DNA of 64,000 nucleotides from Sphingomonas gellani. GTDB lineage: Bacteria; Pseudomonadota; Alphaproteobacteria; Sphingomonadales; Sphingomonadaceae. The position numbers were made by a program, and so were the translations under genes. The notes below the pieces were generated by a model, which searched no databases, was not told the DNA's origin, and saw only the letters and a list, made by a program, of their open reading frames with translations. The stretch covers positions 186,001-250,000 of the forward strand of contig NZ_FOCF01000005.1 of the NCBI RefSeq assembly GCF_900110035.1, read 5' to 3'. This document shows, piece by piece, positions 45,001 to 52,150 of the stretch. Positions within the stretch are counted from its first letter, which is position 1; the number at the start of each line of letters is the position of its first letter.

Positions 45001-45429
45001 TCAGAAATCGTTGCGATACTGCTCGTTGCCGATGAAGCCGAGCTTGCTGACGTTGGAACGCTTCACGACCGCCAGAACCTTGTCGACCACGTCGTACCGG
45101 GCCTGCGGGTCCGGCTGGAAGTGCAGCTCCGGCTCCGGGTTCATGCCGGCCGTCTGGTCGAGATACTGACGCAACGTCACCTCGTCGACCGGAGCACCGT
45201 TCCAGGAGATCGTGCCGTCCTGCGCGATCGACACCTTGTTCTTTTCGGCATCGATCGGGGGCTTCGGCGTGTTGGGCGAATTGACCGGAAGGTCGACCTT
45301 CACCGCATGCGTCGGGATCGGAAGGGTGATGATGAACATGATGAGAAGAACGAGCATGACGTCGATCAACGGCGTCGTGTTCATCTCCATCATCGGCTCG
45401 CCGTCGTCGCGGCCGCCACTCATTGCCAT
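45001..45429 (-). CDS. exbD: ExbD-family biopolymer transport protein (second copy)
   Basis: 142-aa inner membrane protein of the Ton motor. N-terminal cytoplasmic tail MMEMNTTPLIDVMLVLLIMFII is the ExbD signature with the proton-path Asp in the single helix (about 18-38), then a periplasmic domain with IDAEKNKVSIAQDGTISWNG. The ending DVVDKVLAVVKRSNVSKLGFIGNEQYRN fits. It differs enough from the upstream ExbD (about 20 residues shorter) to suggest different partners. Last gene of the operon, before a strong terminator. Confidence 0.93.
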   Translation of the reverse strand: MAMSGGRDDGEPMMEMNTTPLIDVMLVLLIMFIITLPIPTHAVKVDLPVNSPNTPKPPIDAEKNKVSIAQDGTISWNGAPVDEVTLRQYLDQTAGMNPEPELHFQPDPQARYDVVDKVLAVVKRSNVSKLGFIGNEQYRNDF

Positions 45430-45453
45430 GTCGGTTACTCCTGATCCTGGCCG

Positions 45454-45933
45454 TCAGCTTGCTGCGGCATCGCCGACGGACGGCTGAGAGATGAAGCCGA
45501 CGCGGGCAAAACCCGCCTGCTGCATCGTGTAGATGGTCGCACCCACACACCGGTAAGGCGTGTTCACGTCAGCGCGGATATGCGCCTCCGGCAGGTCCAG
45601 ATTGGCTGCGTTCACGCCGCCCTGACGTGCGATCTCCGCCTTCAGCTTGTCCACTGCCCGATTGAGCAGTTCCTCGTGGTTCACCCGGCTGACGTTCCAG
45701 TACACCGCGCACTGGCCGCCCTCTTCGGTGACGGAGAGGGACACGTTCTCCGGCTTTGTCGTCGTGGGGTCGAAGCGGACCGAAGGCAGCTTGATGCCCT
45801 TGACCGTCTGGATCGCGACCGGAACCGCGATCAGGAAGATGATGAGGAGCACCAGCATGACGTCCACCAGCGGGGTCGTGTTGATGTCCGACATCGGCTT
45901 TTCGGTGGAGTCTCCACCAACGCTCATCGCCAT
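45454..45933 (-). CDS. exbD: ExbD-family biopolymer transport protein (first copy)
   Basis: 159-aa ExbD with PMSDINTTPLVDVMLVLLIIFLIAVPVAIQTVKGIKLP (one helix with the proton-path Asp) and a periplasmic domain that includes a pair of Cys (ECAVYW-type region QCAVYWNVS and TPYRCVG). Ends RADVNTPYRCVGATIYTMQQAGFARVGFISQP. It lies between exbB and the second exbD, 24 bp from the latter. Energises TonB with ExbB using the proton gradient, by homology. Confidence 0.93.
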   Translation of the reverse strand: MAMSVGGDSTEKPMSDINTTPLVDVMLVLLIIFLIAVPVAIQTVKGIKLPSVRFDPTTTKPENVSLSVTEEGGQCAVYWNVSRVNHEELLNRAVDKLKAEIARQGGVNAANLDLPEAHIRADVNTPYRCVGATIYTMQQAGFARVGFISQPSVGDAAAS

Positions 45934-45986
45934 GTGACGGCTATCCTATCCTCATGCTTGCCAGCGTCCCAGGGGAACCGGCTGAA

Positions 45987-46010
45987 CGGGGTGGCACCAG
46001 CGCCACCCCG
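45987..46010 (-). terminator. GC-rich hairpin between exbB and the first exbD
   Basis: Nine-bp stem CGGGGTGGC/GCCACCCCG with a 6-base loop, 17 bp past the exbB stop. No U-run, so probably an RNA-stability or partial-termination element that sets the exbB:exbD ratio. Confidence 0.45.
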
Positions 46011-46027
46011 CCCATGTCGTTCGGTCT

Positions 46028-46849
46028 TCAGGCGCGCTTCTCGACGCCGCCCGTCGTGCCGGCGGTCGTCGTGCCGGGGGTCGGACGGGTTGCGGCCGGG
46101 GTCGGGCGAGCAGCAGCAGCCGCGCTGACCGGCTTCACCGCACCGTTCGAGGCCAGGTAGCCCAGCACGTCGTTCGAGAAGGCCGACAGGTCCTCAGAGA
46201 TCGACTTGTTACGGCGCTGCAGCCAGTTGTAGGCGAGCACGGCCGGAACCGCGACGACGAGGCCGAGGGCGGTCATGATGAGCGCCTCACCGACCGGGCC
46301 GGCGACCTTGTCGATCGAGGGATCGCCCGACGCACCGATCTTGATCAGCGCGCGGTAGATGCCGACCACGGTACCGAACAGACCGATGAACGGCGCGGTC
46401 GCACCGACCGTCGCAAGGAACGCCAGACCACCGCCCAGCTTGGAGTTGATCGCCGCTTCCGAACGGGCCAGCGAACCGTGCAGCCAGTCATGCGCCTCGA
46501 CCGGATCGGTCAGCTGCTTGTGCTGGTCCTGAGCGGCCAGACCGTCGTCGACCAGCTGCTTGTAGGCCGAATTCTTGTCCAGCTTGGCCGAACCCTCGCG
46601 CAGCGAGTTGGACGACCAGAAACCCTGACGCACGCGCTTGGCCTGGTTCAGGATCTTCTGCTGCTCGAACAGCTTGGAGAACAGGATGTAGAAGGAGACA
46701 ACCGACATCAGCACCAGGATGGTGAAGACCGACTGCGAGATGATGCCGCCTTCCTTGAGGGCCTGCTGGAGACCGAACTGGCTCTCCGCCGCCGCGGTCC
46801 CGCCCGCGGCCAGAATGGTGGTGATCATGGTCGAACTTTCCTTAAACAA
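46028..46849 (-). CDS. exbB: ExbB/TolQ/MotA-family proton channel protein
   Basis: 273-aa membrane protein with three helices: one near the N-terminus (about 33-57, VFTILVLMSVVSFYILFSKLF) and two later (about 145-170 LAFLATVGATAPFIGLFGTVVGIYRALI, and about 190-215 GEALIMTALGLVVAVPAVLAYNW). The large cytoplasmic loop and TolQ/ExbB pattern are typical. C-terminal 40 residues are Pro/Thr/Ala-rich. Second gene of tonB-exbB-exbD-exbD; GTTTAAGGAAAG precedes the ATG. Confidence 0.93.
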   Translation of the reverse strand: MFKESSTMITTILAAGGTAAAESQFGLQQALKEGGIISQSVFTILVLMSVVSFYILFSKLFEQQKILNQAKRVRQGFWSSNSLREGSAKLDKNSAYKQLVDDGLAAQDQHKQLTDPVEAHDWLHGSLARSEAAINSKLGGGLAFLATVGATAPFIGLFGTVVGIYRALIKIGASGDPSIDKVAGPVGEALIMTALGLVVAVPAVLAYNWLQRRNKSISEDLSAFSNDVLGYLASNGAVKPVSAAAAARPTPAATRPTPGTTTAGTTGGVEKRA

Positions 46850-46875
46850 GAAGACGTGGAGACGCGACTATCGGT

Positions 46876-46898
46876 GGGCGGAGCCTCGTGCTCCGCCC
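46876..46898 (-). terminator. GC-rich hairpin between tonB and exbB
   Basis: Perfect 9-bp stem GGGCGGAGC/GCTCCGCCC with a 5-base loop, between the tonB stop (46904) and the exbB start (46849). No U-run, so it is more likely a partial terminator or RNase barrier than a full stop. Confidence 0.5.
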
Positions 46899-46903
46899 CC
46901 TTC

Positions 46904-47581
46904 TCAATCCCTCGGCAGAACCCAACGCACAGGCAGCGTGTAGGTGGACGCGATCGACTGACCGTTCTCGTCCTTCGCCGGCGTGAACCGCACGCGGCTC
47001 TTGGCGATACGACAGGTCGTCGAGTCGAGCGACGAGTTGCCGCTGGACGTCGTGACCGAACAGTCGGTCACGCGACCATCCGTACCCACGCTGAGCCTGG
47101 CCACCACACGACCCTGCGCCTCGGCGCGCAGCGCCTCCGCCGGGTAGTTGTCCGCGCCGAAGAACTCACCCGGATTACCGCGCAGACCGGCGGCCTGCGA
47201 CACGCGCGGCGGAGCCGGCGGAGCGGGCGGGGCCGGAGGAGCCGGAGGAGCGGGTGGCGCAGTCGGCTGACTGGGCGGGATCACCGGCGTGACGTTCATC
47301 ACAGGCGCCGGAACAGGCGTCTGGATGATCGGCGGCGGCGACACGACCGTGGTCGGCGGCGGCGGCAGGTTGGGTTGATCCGGCGGCGGGGGCGGCGGTT
47401 CATCGGGTGGCGGAGGCGGTGGCTCCTCCACGTTGAACGTGTCCAACTTCTCCGTCGCCTTCTTCACGAAATTGGTCGCGAGACCGGTGACGAAGGCGTA
47501 GCCGAGAGCGGCATGGATCAGCGCGACGATGATAATCGCCGTGATTCTGCCCCCGGACATCTTCTGGTCAGCATAGGCCAT
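46904..47581 (-). CDS. tonB: TonB energy transducer
   Basis: 225-aa protein linking the ExbB/ExbD motor to TonB-dependent outer membrane receptors. One N-terminal helix (about 12-32), a very Pro-rich periplasmic spacer (about 50-140, EPPPPPPDEPPPPP and repeated PPAPPAPP) and a C-terminal TonB domain with GRVVARLSVGTDGRVTDCSV and FTPAKDENGQSIASTYTLPVRW. Two Cys in the C-terminal domain could form a disulfide. First gene of the operon; AAGGAG precedes the ATG. A 7-bp hairpin (47642-47659) lies in its leader. Confidence 0.95.
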   Translation of the reverse strand: MAYADQKMSGGRITAIIIVALIHAALGYAFVTGLATNFVKKATEKLDTFNVEEPPPPPPDEPPPPPPDQPNLPPPPTTVVSPPPIIQTPVPAPVMNVTPVIPPSQPTAPPAPPAPPAPPAPPAPPRVSQAAGLRGNPGEFFGADNYPAEALRAEAQGRVVARLSVGTDGRVTDCSVTTSSGNSSLDSTTCRIAKSRVRFTPAKDENGQSIASTYTLPVRWVLPRD

Positions 47582-47793
47582 TCAGCAACGAAACTCCTTC
47601 TCGGCCGGCCTGCCGCTCCTTCGGGCGGCGCAGGATTCCTGGCTACCGTTTGCGGTAGCGGTCCCGTCGGGCGGCTGAGCGAGTCCTATCGCCACCCCTT
47701 TCCCTACGCAAACGCTTTGTAAGTAGCTTTCGACGTATCTGTGCCGGCTTTTAGATTTATTTCTGTCACATTCAGGTACACGAACGTAGCGAA
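47582..47793. promoter_or_regulatory. Divergent leader region of tonB with hairpins
   Basis: About 210 bp between tonB (minus) and the exported protein gene (plus). GCTACCG (47642-47648) pairs with CGGTAGC (47653-47659) around a 4-base loop in the tonB leader. 47735-47775 is AT-richer and probably holds the promoters of both genes. No clear Fur box could be recognised, although iron control of tonB would be expected. Confidence 0.35.
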
Positions 47794-48690
47794 ATGCCCA
47801 TGGCCACCAAACCCACGCCCCTCGCCCTGCTGCTCGCGCTGTCCTCGCCCATCCCCGTCGCGGCGCAATCGGACGCACCTGCGGCGCCGATGACAGCAGT
47901 ATCCGGGCAGCAGATACCCTATGCCGATGTCGCCGACCTGGTGCTGGCGAGTCCCGTCATCGCGGACGCGGTCATCCGCTCGACTACCCGGATCAAGGGT
48001 GCGGAGGCGGCCGGGGTGCCCGAAGGCCACGCCAGGCTGTATGTAGAGGCGGATCTGACCGCGTTGATCCGTGGTGCCGGCGGCATCCCGCCCCGCATCG
48101 GCTATGTGCTGGATGTCGCACCGGACGCGGCCGGTCGCCTGCCCAAGCTGAAGAAGGAGCGGGTTCTGGTTTTCGCCCGGCAGGTCGCCGGCGGAGACGG
48201 GGCGCAGCTGCAGTTGGTTGCGCCGGACGCCCAGCGAACGTGGTCGCCCGCGCTCGACGCCACTGCCCGCGCGATCAGCCGGGAGGCGTTGGCGTCTGAC
48301 ACGCCGCCCCGCATCACGGGGGTCGGGCACGCCTTCCATGTTCCCGGCTCCCTGCCCGGCGAGGGCGAGACGCAGTTGTTCCTGACCACGGCCGATGGTC
48401 GCCCGGTGTCGATCAGCGTGCTGCGTCGGCCGGGCGAGCGGCCGCGCTGGGCGGTGGCGCTGTCCGAGATCGTCGACGAGGCGGCAGCTCCGCCCCGTCC
48501 GGCGACATTGCTGTGGTACCGGCTAGCCTGTGCGCTGCCCGCCACCCTGCCTGACCGCAGCACCGCCGACCTGACGGCCGAAGATGCGGCGGCCGCGCAG
48601 GAGGATTACCGATTCGTTCTGTCCGCGCTGGGCCCGTGCGGCCGCACCAGGGCCGCCGATGTAGTCAGCGCCGGTGCCGCACCAGCGTGA
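47794..48690 (+). CDS. Exported protein of unknown function
   Basis: 298-aa protein with an N-terminal signal peptide (ATKPTPLALLLALSSPIPVAAQS). Mature part: YADVADLVLASPVIADAVIRSTTRIKGAEAAGVPEGHARLYVEADLTALIRG, then GYVLDVAPDAAGRLPKLKKERVLVFARQV; the end has two Cys regions (ACALPA, GPCGR) that may pair. Similar uncharacterised proteins occur in sphingomonads. No motif identifies a reaction. Divergent from tonB, and the last 26 bp overlap the end of folB on the other strand. Confidence 0.7.
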   Translation: MPMATKPTPLALLLALSSPIPVAAQSDAPAAPMTAVSGQQIPYADVADLVLASPVIADAVIRSTTRIKGAEAAGVPEGHARLYVEADLTALIRGAGGIPPRIGYVLDVAPDAAGRLPKLKKERVLVFARQVAGGDGAQLQLVAPDAQRTWSPALDATARAISREALASDTPPRITGVGHAFHVPGSLPGEGETQLFLTTADGRPVSISVLRRPGERPRWAVALSEIVDEAAAPPRPATLLWYRLACALPATLPDRSTADLTAEDAAAAQEDYRFVLSALGPCGRTRAADVVSAGAAPA

Positions 48691-49036
48691 TGCCAATCGA
48701 TTCGCCGGCCTCCGCGATGGCAAGCTTCACGATCTTGACGCGCACACGGCGAACTCGCGTATCGCCGAGGAACAGCGTTTCGCAGATATGGTCGCCGAGC
48801 GCCTCGATCAGCGTGAAATGCACGCCAGGCGGCAGCGCCTCCGTGGCCGCCCGCTTCAGGTCGAGATAGTTCTTCGACGCGGACAAGGGGGTGTCCGGCT
48901 CGAACCGGGGCGGGCAGTCAAGGTCGACCGTCAGCGAAATCCTGAGCGGCTGGGGCAGGTGCGTTTCTTCCGAGTAGATGCCGGTCAGCACCTGGACCTC
49001 GATATCGTGCACTTCGAGCTGAAGGCTGTCGTCCAT
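48665..49036 (-). CDS. folB: Dihydroneopterin aldolase
   Basis: 123-aa enzyme of folate biosynthesis, cleaving dihydroneopterin to hydroxymethyl-dihydropterin and glycolaldehyde. The ATG at 49036 (MDDSLQLEVHDIEVQVLTGIYSEE) gives the family length. Signatures are LTGIYSEETHLPQPLRISL, SKNYLDLKRA and HFTLIEALGDHICETLF with the conserved Glu, followed by VRVKIVKLAIAEAGESIGI. Tail-to-tail overlap of 26 bp with the exported protein gene. No other fol gene adjoins. Confidence 0.9.
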   Translation of the reverse strand: MDDSLQLEVHDIEVQVLTGIYSEETHLPQPLRISLTVDLDCPPRFEPDTPLSASKNYLDLKRAATEALPPGVHFTLIEALGDHICETLFLGDTRVRRVRVKIVKLAIAEAGESIGITLVRHRR

Positions 49037-49179
49037 CGCGCGCCTGTAGCATGTCGCACACGGTGCGAAAGGCCTGTCGCCGGCTAGCCCGATGCGGGGC
49101 CCGCCCATCCCGTTGCGTTCGCGTCGCGAAGCGATAAAGCGCCCGCCCCGGGCACCTCTCCTTTCAGCGCCCATCAGGA

Positions 49180-49740
49180 ATGCCTCGCGATATGAACGCC
49201 TCTCCCCCGGTTGCCGGCATTGCCATCGAACTGTTGCCCATCGGAAGCGTCCCGGCGGAACAGGTCGAGGCACTGCTGGACCGCGCCTTTGGGCCGGAGC
49301 GTCATGCGCGTACGGCGTATAAGGTGCGCGGAGATGCGATCGCCCTGCCGCAGCTCAGCTTCGCGGCGATCGACGGCGGTATGCTGATCGGGACCATCCA
49401 GTGCTGGCCGGTCTCACTGAGAGGTGACGATGGCGCGACCACTCCCCTGGTGATGGTCGGTCCGGTCGCGGTGGCACCGGACAGGCAGGGCAGCGGGATC
49501 GGCCGCTTGCTGATTCACCGCGCGCTCGACGCGGCGCAGGACGCGGGTCTCAGCCATGCGCTGATGCTGATCGGTGACCCGGAATATTACGGACGCTTCT
49601 TCGGCTTCGCGGCGACGGCGACCGGTGACTGGCGGCTGCCCGGGCCGGTGGAGCGGCACCGCCTTCTCGCGCGTGGCGACGGCATCCCCGCAGTGGCGGG
49701 TGATCTGGGGCCGGCGGATCGACCGGCGCGCACGGGCTGA
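49180..49740 (+). CDS. GNAT-family N-acetyltransferase
   Basis: 186 aa (an ATG 12 bp downstream is an alternative start). GNAT fold with the acetyl-CoA motif VAPDRQGSGIGRLLIHRAL (R/Q-x-x-G-x-G/A) about residues 103-121, preceded by LVMVGPVAV. Then SHALMLIGDPEYYGRFFGFAA, the typical YYxRFGF element of putative acetyltransferases. No substrate can be assigned. 39 bp upstream of the DUF1285 gene. Confidence 0.87.
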   Translation: MPRDMNASPPVAGIAIELLPIGSVPAEQVEALLDRAFGPERHARTAYKVRGDAIALPQLSFAAIDGGMLIGTIQCWPVSLRGDDGATTPLVMVGPVAVAPDRQGSGIGRLLIHRALDAAQDAGLSHALMLIGDPEYYGRFFGFAATATGDWRLPGPVERHRLLARGDGIPAVAGDLGPADRPARTG

Positions 49741-49779
49741 CCACTGGACTGGCGGAGGCCCAGGACCTACCTCGCCCAT

Positions 49780-50343
49780 ATGCCGATGCCGCCGCCGCCC
49801 GAATTGTCCGCGCTGAGCCTGGCGGAGATCGCCCGCTGGTCGGCAGACTCGAAACTGCCGCCGGTCGACAGCTGGAACCCCGATCATTGCTGCGACAGCG
49901 AGATGCGTATCGCGCGCGACGGCACCTGGTTTCATCAGGGTAGCCCGATCACTCGTCCGGAGATGGTGCGCCTGTTCGCCACCGTCCTGCGCCGGGAAGC
50001 GGATGGCAGCCACGTGCTGGTCACACCGGTGGAGAAGCTGGCGATCGTGGTCGAGGACGCGCCGTTCGTGGCCGTGGAGTTGAAGGCGGAGGGCGATGGC
50101 GCGGATGCGCAGCTGGCGTTTCGCATCAACACCGGCGATCTGGTCGTCGCAGGCCCCGACCGGCCGCTGCACCTGATCGACGCAACCGACGGCCCGCGTC
50201 CTTATCTACGGGTGCGCGGACAGCTGGACGCCCTGATCGCCCGCCCCGTCTTCTACGAGCTGGTCGAGCGCGCGGTGACGTCGCCGGATGGCCGAACGGG
50301 CGTTTGGAGCGACGGCGCCTTTTTCGCGCTGGAGGCAGGATGA
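49780..50343 (+). CDS. DUF1285 domain-containing protein
   Basis: 187-aa soluble protein. DUF1285 pattern: WNPDHCCDSEMRIARDGTWFHQGSPITRPEMVRLFATVLRREADGSHVLVTPVEKLAIVVEDAPFVAVE, then RPYLRVRGQLDALIARPVFYELVE. The role is unknown. Its stop overlaps the NUDIX gene by four bases, and the CCA-adding enzyme is next; this trio is conserved in Alphaproteobacteria and suggests a link to RNA or nucleotide housekeeping. Confidence 0.9.
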   Translation: MPMPPPPELSALSLAEIARWSADSKLPPVDSWNPDHCCDSEMRIARDGTWFHQGSPITRPEMVRLFATVLRREADGSHVLVTPVEKLAIVVEDAPFVAVELKAEGDGADAQLAFRINTGDLVVAGPDRPLHLIDATDGPRPYLRVRGQLDALIARPVFYELVERAVTSPDGRTGVWSDGAFFALEAG

Positions 50344-50936
50344 CCCTGGCCGATCGGCTCGCGGCATCGTTATCCGCCTCCCCTTCTTCCGAAACGATGT
50401 TTCTTGCGGGCGACGATGGCCTGTTGTCGGACGCGTTGATCCAGCTTGTCCCGGCGGCCGTTCTGATCGCCGTCATCGACCGCGTGGAGCCGGGCGTGAT
50501 CCTGACCGAACGCGCCGCGACCCTGCGGCACCATGCCGGACAGATAGCCTTTCCCGGCGGGCGCATTGATCCCGGCGACGAAAGCCCCGTCGCGGCGGCA
50601 CTGCGCGAGGCGGACGAGGAGATCGCCCTGCCCCCCGAAGCGGTACGCGTGGCAGGCGTGACGGACCGGTATCGCACCGGCACCGGCTTTGACATCACGC
50701 CCGTGGTAGCCGTGGTGCCACCCGGCCTGCCCTTGCGACCCAGCGAGGCGGAGGTGGCGAGCGTGTTCGAGGTCCCTTTGCGCCATCTGCTCGACCCCGC
50801 CAATCACCGCCCGGCGCATGCGATGTGGAAGGGGCGTGAGCGGCACTTCCACGAGATACAGTGGCAGGACCGGCGCATCTGGGGCGCGACAGCGGGGATC
50901 ATCGTCAATCTGTCACGGCGGCTGGCATGGGCGTGA
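50340..50936 (+). CDS. NUDIX hydrolase (CoA pyrophosphatase-like)
   Basis: 198 aa from the ATG at 50340. The Nudix box reads GGRIDPGDESPVAAALREADEEIAL, matching G-x5-E-x7-R-E-x-x-E-E, and LTERAATLRHHAGQIAFPGGRID carries the UPF0035/CoA-subgroup signature upstream of the box. Predicted to hydrolyse CoA or acyl-CoA to phosphopantetheine products. Overlaps DUF1285 by four bases and the nucleotidyltransferase by ten. Confidence 0.92.
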   Translation: MTLADRLAASLSASPSSETMFLAGDDGLLSDALIQLVPAAVLIAVIDRVEPGVILTERAATLRHHAGQIAFPGGRIDPGDESPVAAALREADEEIALPPEAVRVAGVTDRYRTGTGFDITPVVAVVPPGLPLRPSEAEVASVFEVPLRHLLDPANHRPAHAMWKGRERHFHEIQWQDRRIWGATAGIIVNLSRRLAWA

Positions 50937-52150
50937 CCATAGCGCCTGATCGTTGGGATGCCTTTGCTGGACTGGCCGACCTGGCCATGGTGCTCGGGGC
51001 GGACGCGGGACAGGCCCGCTATGTGGGCGGCGCGGTGCGCGACACGCTGCTCGGCATTCCGGTCGCTGATGTGGACATCGCCACCTCTCATGCGCCGGAA
51101 GCGGTGATCGCCAAGCTGCGCGATGCCGGGATTAAGGCGGTGCCCACCGGCCTGGCGCATGGCACGGTCACCGCGGTGCTCGCGTCCGGGCAACCGGTGG
51201 AGGTGACGACGCTGCGCCGCGACGTGTCCACCGACGGTCGCCATGCGCTGGTCGCGTTCACCGACGACTGGCGCGAGGATGCCGCGCGCCGCGACTTCAC
51301 AATGAACGCGCTGTATGCCGATCCCGCGACGGGCGCGATCAGCGATTTCTTCGGCGGGCTGGCGGACCTGGCGGCGCGACGTGTGCGCTTCATCGGCGAC
51401 CCGCTACAGCGGATTGCGGAGGATCATCTGCGCATCCTGCGTTTCTTCCGCTTCCATGCGCGCTTTGGTGACGCGATCGATGCGGACGGCCTGAACGCCT
51501 GTGTGGCGCGATCCCGTGACCTGATGGCGTTGTCGCGGGAGCGTATCGCCGGGGAGATGCTCAAGCTGCTGGTGACCTCGAACGCTGTCGAGGTCGTCGG
51601 CCTTATGGTGGAACGCGGCATCTTGCTGTCCGTCCTGCCCGAGATTGACGGGGAGGGCTGTGCGCGGCTCGCGTCTCTGGCGCTCAGGGAGGCGGCGGCC
51701 GGCATAGCCCCCGACGCGATCCGCCGCCTCGCCGCGCTGCTTCCCCCCGAAGCGTCGGAGGGCGTCGGCGCGCGACTGAAGCTGTCGAACGCGGATCGGA
51801 AGCGGCTGATCGGCGCGACGGCGGGCACGGGTGACGAGGGGCCGCGCGGGCTCGCCTATCGCGTGGGTGCGGCGCAAGCCGTCGACCGCCTGCTCATCAC
51901 AGGGCAGGACCCATCAACGGTGGTCGGCTGGTCCCCACCCAGGCTGCCGGTAAGCGGCGGCGCTTTGGTCGCGCGGGGTCTGGAGAAAGGGCCGGTCGTC
52001 GCGCAAGCCTTGCGCGAGGTGGAGCGACACTGGGTCGCTGAGGGCTTTCCCGACGCGGCGCGGGTCGATCAGCTTGCCGACGTGGTGGCTGCGTCATTCC
52101 TCAATAGCAGCAGCGCCAGCGCGTCCTCGACCTCCAGCGGGCGTCCATAA
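50927..52150 (+). CDS. cca: CCA tRNA nucleotidyltransferase / poly(A) polymerase family
   Basis: 407-aa class II nucleotidyltransferase from the ATG at 50927 (MGVTIAPDRW). Catalytic GG at residues 34-35 and Asp48/Asp50 (YVGGAVRDTLLGIPVADVDIA), with DWREDAARRDFTMNALYADP and the RNA-binding RFIGDPLQRIAEDHLRILRFFRFHARFG. The C-terminus is shorter than in some bifunctional enzymes. The last 82 bp overlap the convergent GGDEF-EAL gene, giving a Ser/Ala-rich tail (NSSSASASSTSSG). A poly(A) polymerase cannot be excluded. Confidence 0.92.
   Translation: MGVTIAPDRWDAFAGLADLAMVLGADAGQARYVGGAVRDTLLGIPVADVDIATSHAPEAVIAKLRDAGIKAVPTGLAHGTVTAVLASGQPVEVTTLRRDVSTDGRHALVAFTDDWREDAARRDFTMNALYADPATGAISDFFGGLADLAARRVRFIGDPLQRIAEDHLRILRFFRFHARFGDAIDADGLNACVARSRDLMALSRERIAGEMLKLLVTSNAVEVVGLMVERGILLSVLPEIDGEGCARLASLALREAAAGIAPDAIRRLAALLPPEASEGVGARLKLSNADRKRLIGATAGTGDEGPRGLAYRVGAAQAVDRLLITGQDPSTVVGWSPPRLPVSGGALVARGLEKGPVVAQALREVERHWVAEGFPDAARVDQLADVVAASFLNSSSASASSTSSGRP

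Noticed and set aside
47582-47793. Fur box before tonB
   Set aside because: No 19-bp GATAATGAT-type match is visible; iron control would need experimental or motif-model support.
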